Assembly (NCBI GenBank): GCA_035500775.1 | Contig: DATJWY010000054.1 | Coordinates: 1 to 6,901 of the forward strand | DNA: 6,901 nt | Source: DATJWY01 sp035500775 | Lineage (GTDB): Bacteria; Pseudomonadota; Alphaproteobacteria; Acetobacterales; Acetobacteraceae | Reading direction: 5' to 3' | Shown: positions 4,663-6,901 of the stretch, piece after piece | Position numbering within the stretch: the stretch's first letter is position 1 | Layout: the number at the start of each line of letters is the position of its first letter | Position numbers and translations under genes: made by a program | Notes under the pieces: generated by a model | What the model was told of the DNA's origin: nothing | Databases searched by the model: none | Seen by the model: only the letters and a program-made list of their open reading frames with translations

Positions 4663-6192
4663 ATGCGCAAAGGTCGGATCTGGCAAGGCGTGCGGATGCG
4701 GACCCTCATGGTGGGGGCGGACCCGGATTCGCCGCCCCGGCAGGTCACCCTGCCCGCCTCCTGGGACGACGCGGCCGCCGCCGCGCTCGCCGCCCTCGCT
4801 CCCGCGCCCGGCCCGGTCTCGCTCGCCGAGGCGGCACGGGCCTGGATCGATCCCATCACCGCCGCGTCCCGCCACGCCGGAGTCGCGCCGGAGATCGGCA
4901 CGCGGCTGCGAACCCTGCTGCTGCACCGTCAGGCGGCGCCGACCCCGGCGCTCTGGCGCGCGGATGCGGGGACGCCACCCGGCTTCCTGCTCAATCTCGG
5001 CGCCTTTCACGACCCGGAATCCGGTTTCGACGTCGCCGCCTTCACGGAAGCGGCGGAGACGGCGGCGCTCGCCCTCAGCCTCGCGGCGTCTCCCCTCACC
5101 CCGCCGGACGCGCCGCGCCGCGCCGTCGCGCTCACCGGGCTCGACGCCCTGCTCGCCGCGCTTGGGCTCGACTATGACAGCGACGATGCCCGGACGCTCG
5201 CCGCCAACGTAGCGGCGCTGCTGCGCGGGCTGGTGAACCGCACCCTGGCCGGCCGGCTTTCCCGCCTGCCCGCCGCGTCCCCGGCCTGGCCCGAGCCGCC
5301 CGCCTGCAAGCTGCTGCCCGGGCTGCATGAAGCCGCCCGCGCGGCGCGCGACGCCGCACGCTCCGCCGAGATCCTCGCGACCACGATCCTGCCGCCGGGC
5401 CCGGCCGACGCCCTGCTCGGCGCCGAGACCGGCGGCATCGCCCCCGCTTTCTCCCCGGTGCGCCCAGACGGCCGGCTCACCCGCGCGGCGCAGGCGCGGC
5501 TCGCCGCGCGCGGCCTCTCCCCGGAAGCCGCCCTGGCCGCGACGCTGCTCGGGGAAACCCCGCTGCCGGTCGCCGGCGCCGCCGCCCATGCCGCGATGCA
5601 TGACAGCGTGGCCCCGTTCATCGCGGCGATGCCGCCCCGTCCCGCCCTCGTCCCCGCCGAGGCGGCCCCCGCCGCTGCCCTGGCCCCCGCCCAGGCACGG
5701 CCCTCCGGTCGCGAGGAACTGCCCTTCCGCCGCGCCGGCTACACGCAGAAGGCAACGGTCGGCGGCCACAAGCTGTTCCTGCGCACCGGCGAATACCCGA
5801 ACGGGCGGCTCGGCGAGATCTTCATCGCCCTGCACAAGGAGGGCGCGGCCTTCCGCGGCCTGATGGACAATTTCGCCATCGCCGTCAGCCTCGGCCTGCA
5901 ATACGGCGTGCCGCTCGAGGAATTCGTCGAGGCCTTCACCTTCACCCGCTTCGGCCCCGCCGGCGCGGTCGAGGGCGACCCGGCCGTGGCCCAGGCCACC
6001 TCGCTGCTGGACTATATCTTCCGCACCCTCTCCGCCAATTATCTCGGCCGCGCGGTGCCGGAGGCGGAGCCCGAGGAGGCGACCGACGCCGTCGGCCAGG
6101 GCGCGCGCGACCGCGCGCCGCTGCTGCCGCTCGACCTGCCGCGCGAGGCCTCGCCCCGCGCGCGGCGCCGGGCGCTCAGGGTTGTTGCCTGA
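4663..6192 (+). CDS. NrdJ-like protein with TSCPD domain (degenerate B12-dependent ribonucleotide reductase homologue)
   Basis: This 509-residue protein resembles the C-terminal half of class II (adenosylcobalamin-dependent) ribonucleotide reductase. Residues 119-200 echo a NrdJ barrel segment, including LGLDYDSDDAR (167-177, compare PYDSDEGR). Residues 215-300 echo the segment with APTGTIG and TTGIEPDF, here reduced to LPPGPADALLG and ETGGIAPAF. A low-complexity Ala/Pro linker (about 323-350) leads to a well-conserved TSCPD domain (357-463: GYTQKATVGGHKLFLRTGEY, GEIFIALHKEGAAFRGLMDN, YGVPLEEFVEAFTFTRF). The whole protein has one cysteine (C215), so it lacks the catalytic and redox cysteines, the cobalamin region and the first half of a reductase, and cannot be a working RNR alone. 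The start at 4663 fits the N-terminus I recall in relatives (WxGVRMR). There is no clear Shine-Dalgarno. It may bind nucleotides, RNA/DNA or the true NrdJ. Its stop codon abuts a repeat element. Confidence 0.85.
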   Translation: MRKGRIWQGVRMRTLMVGADPDSPPRQVTLPASWDDAAAAALAALAPAPGPVSLAEAARAWIDPITAASRHAGVAPEIGTRLRTLLLHRQAAPTPALWRADAGTPPGFLLNLGAFHDPESGFDVAAFTEAAETAALALSLAASPLTPPDAPRRAVALTGLDALLAALGLDYDSDDARTLAANVAALLRGLVNRTLAGRLSRLPAASPAWPEPPACKLLPGLHEAARAARDAARSAEILATTILPPGPADALLGAETGGIAPAFSPVRPDGRLTRAAQARLAARGLSPEAALAATLLGETPLPVAGAAAHAAMHDSVAPFIAAMPPRPALVPAEAAPAAALAPAQARPSGREELPFRRAGYTQKATVGGHKLFLRTGEYPNGRLGEIFIALHKEGAAFRGLMDNFAIAVSLGLQYGVPLEEFVEAFTFTRFGPAGAVEGDPAVAQATSLLDYIFRTLSANYLGRAVPEAEPEEATDAVGQGARDRAPLLPLDLPREASPRARRRALRVVA

Positions 6193-6314
6193 AGGCCAGG
6201 GGCACCGCCCCTGGACCAAACTGGGCCTTGAGGCCCCAGACCCCCGATACACTTAAGTAATGGATTCCAAAGGCTTGCCTTTGGTGAGGTCCAGGGGCAA
6301 AGCCCCTGGCCTTC
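6191..6314. repeat. 124-bp inverted-repeat element abutting the NrdJ-like stop codon
   Basis: The ends 6191-6217 and 6288-6314 are inverted copies (24 of 27 positions), each itself a hairpin (6196-6203/6207-6214 and 6291-6298/6302-6309). Between them are hairpins 6221-6228/6231-6239, related to 243-273, and 6267-6274/6277-6284. Positions 6254-6314 are the inverted second copy of 77-137. The element begins at the GA of the TGA stop codon. It fills most of the 168-bp gap before ridA, and the remaining 6315-6360 shows only a weak AAGGG ribosome binding site. As RNA it would be a heavily folded 3' region. Confidence 0.7.
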
Positions 6315-6360
6315 GATTTGTTCCCCGACAAATCTCCTCAGCGAAGGGCCATCACGCACC

Positions 6361-6828
6361 ATGTCCACACGCATCGAGTCCAGGCTCGCCACTCTTGGCA
6401 TCATCCTCCCGGAGCCGGCCACGCCGCTCGCCAATTACGTGCCCTATGTGGTCACCGGCTCGCTGGTCGTCGTCTCCGGTCAGTTGCCGCTGATCAACGG
6501 CAAGCTCGGCTGGACCGGCAAGGTCGGCGCCGCCGTGCCGGTGGAGGAGGCCCGCGCCGCCGCCCGCCAGTGCCTCATCAACGTCCTCGCCCAGTTGCGT
6601 GCCGCGTGCGGGGGTGATCTGGAGCACGTGGTCCGCGTGGTCCGCCTCGGCGGCTTCATCGCCGCGGGGCCGGACTTCATCCAGCACGCCCAGGTGATGA
6701 ACGGCGCCTCCGATCTCGCCGTCGAGGTGTTCGGCGAGGCCGGACGGCATGCGAGGAGCACGGTCGGCGTGCCCTCCCTGCCCGCCGACGCGCCGGTGGA
6801 GGTCGAGGGGCTATTCGAGATCGAATGA
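6361..6828 (+). CDS. RidA family protein (YjgF/YER057c/UK114)
   Basis: RidA-family proteins are small cytoplasmic trimers. RidA itself hydrolyses reactive 2-aminoacrylate and related enamines/imines released by PLP enzymes, protecting those enzymes from damage. The 155-residue product is longer than E. coli RidA (128) and belongs by length and its N-terminal extension to the approximately 150-residue subgroup, whose substrates are mostly unknown. SGQLP (39-43) marks the strand after the family start. R132 in ARSTVGVPSLP and E147 in VEVE line up with E. coli R105 and E120, the substrate carboxylate-binding arginine and the water-activating glutamate, so deaminase chemistry is plausible. The ATG has only a weak upstream AAGGG about 12 bases away. 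It is probably a single-gene unit, separated from the NrdJ-like gene by a repeat element and followed by a strong hairpin. Confidence 0.93.
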   Translation: MSTRIESRLATLGIILPEPATPLANYVPYVVTGSLVVVSGQLPLINGKLGWTGKVGAAVPVEEARAAARQCLINVLAQLRAACGGDLEHVVRVVRLGGFIAAGPDFIQHAQVMNGASDLAVEVFGEAGRHARSTVGVPSLPADAPVEVEGLFEIE

Positions 6829-6834
6829 TCCCGG

Positions 6835-6863
6835 CGGCGCCGGGGACCACCGCCCCGGCGCCG
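6835..6863 (+). terminator. Strong hairpin after ridA
   Basis: A perfect 11-bp, all-GC stem (6835-6845 with 6853-6863) with a 7-base loop starts six bases after the ridA stop. It has no following T-tract (the next bases are ATTGG), so it may be a GC-type terminator or an mRNA end stabiliser. The rest of the window to 6901 holds nothing recognisable. Confidence 0.55.
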
Positions 6864-6901
6864 ATTGGCCGCCCAAGGCCACGCCAAGCGGCAACCCAGG
6901 C

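Noticed and set aside
4168..6252. 694-residue minus-strand open frame spanning the NrdJ-like gene
   Set aside because: It is Gly/Arg-rich low-complexity sequence antisense to a protein with a conserved TSCPD domain. It also runs across a promoter region and the NDUFA12-family gene in another frame.

Overview
The window looks like a chromosomal segment of a GC-rich alphaproteobacterium, most likely Acetobacteraceae (Rhodospirillales). The evidence is an NDUFA12-type complex I accessory gene next to mlaD and a DUF2155 gene, a stand-alone protein resembling the C-terminal half of B12-dependent ribonucleotide reductase, and intergenic gaps packed with GC-rich tandem hairpins. The family assignment is inferred from protein and repeat style, not from a marker gene.

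Layout. 1-335 holds no convincing gene and is a mosaic of short dispersed repeats and hairpins. 336-2425 (minus strand) is a two-gene trehalose operon, otsB then otsA, overlapping by 13 bases. A sequence very like a general-stress (EcfG-type) promoter lies directly before otsB. 2426-2971 is a second repeat-filled gap. It contains a 195-bp palindromic MITE-like element inserted at a TA inside an older repeat, and the uninterrupted relative of that repeat survives at 144-240. 2972-4496 (minus strand) is a tight four-gene envelope/respiration cluster read in the order NDUFA12-family gene, mlaD (GTG start), a 71-residue unknown gene and a secreted DUF2155 gene. 4497-4662 is a divergent regulatory gap with a perfect DnaA box and two NrdR-like palindromes 32 bp apart. 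4663-6192 (plus strand) encodes the degenerate NrdJ-like protein with an intact TSCPD domain. 6191-6314 is a 124-bp inverted-repeat element that begins inside that gene's stop codon. 6361-6828 (plus strand) is a RidA-family gene followed by a strong hairpin.

How the genes may work together. OtsA makes trehalose-6-phosphate and OtsB dephosphorylates it, giving an osmotic and desiccation protectant, which fits a general-stress promoter. The minus-strand cluster combines a complex I assembly/accessory factor with the substrate-binding subunit of the Mla phospholipid transporter and a periplasmic protein. The plus-strand NrdJ-like gene lacks the catalytic part of a reductase but sits behind sites that usually control ribonucleotide reductase genes, suggesting a regulatory or accessory role tied to dNTP supply. 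RidA detoxifies reactive enamine/imine intermediates and has no evident link to its neighbours. No phage, CRISPR, tRNA or rRNA signal was found. The most unusual content is the control region and protein of the NrdJ-like gene, the stress promoter placed so that otsB mRNA would be leaderless, and the nested repeat elements.
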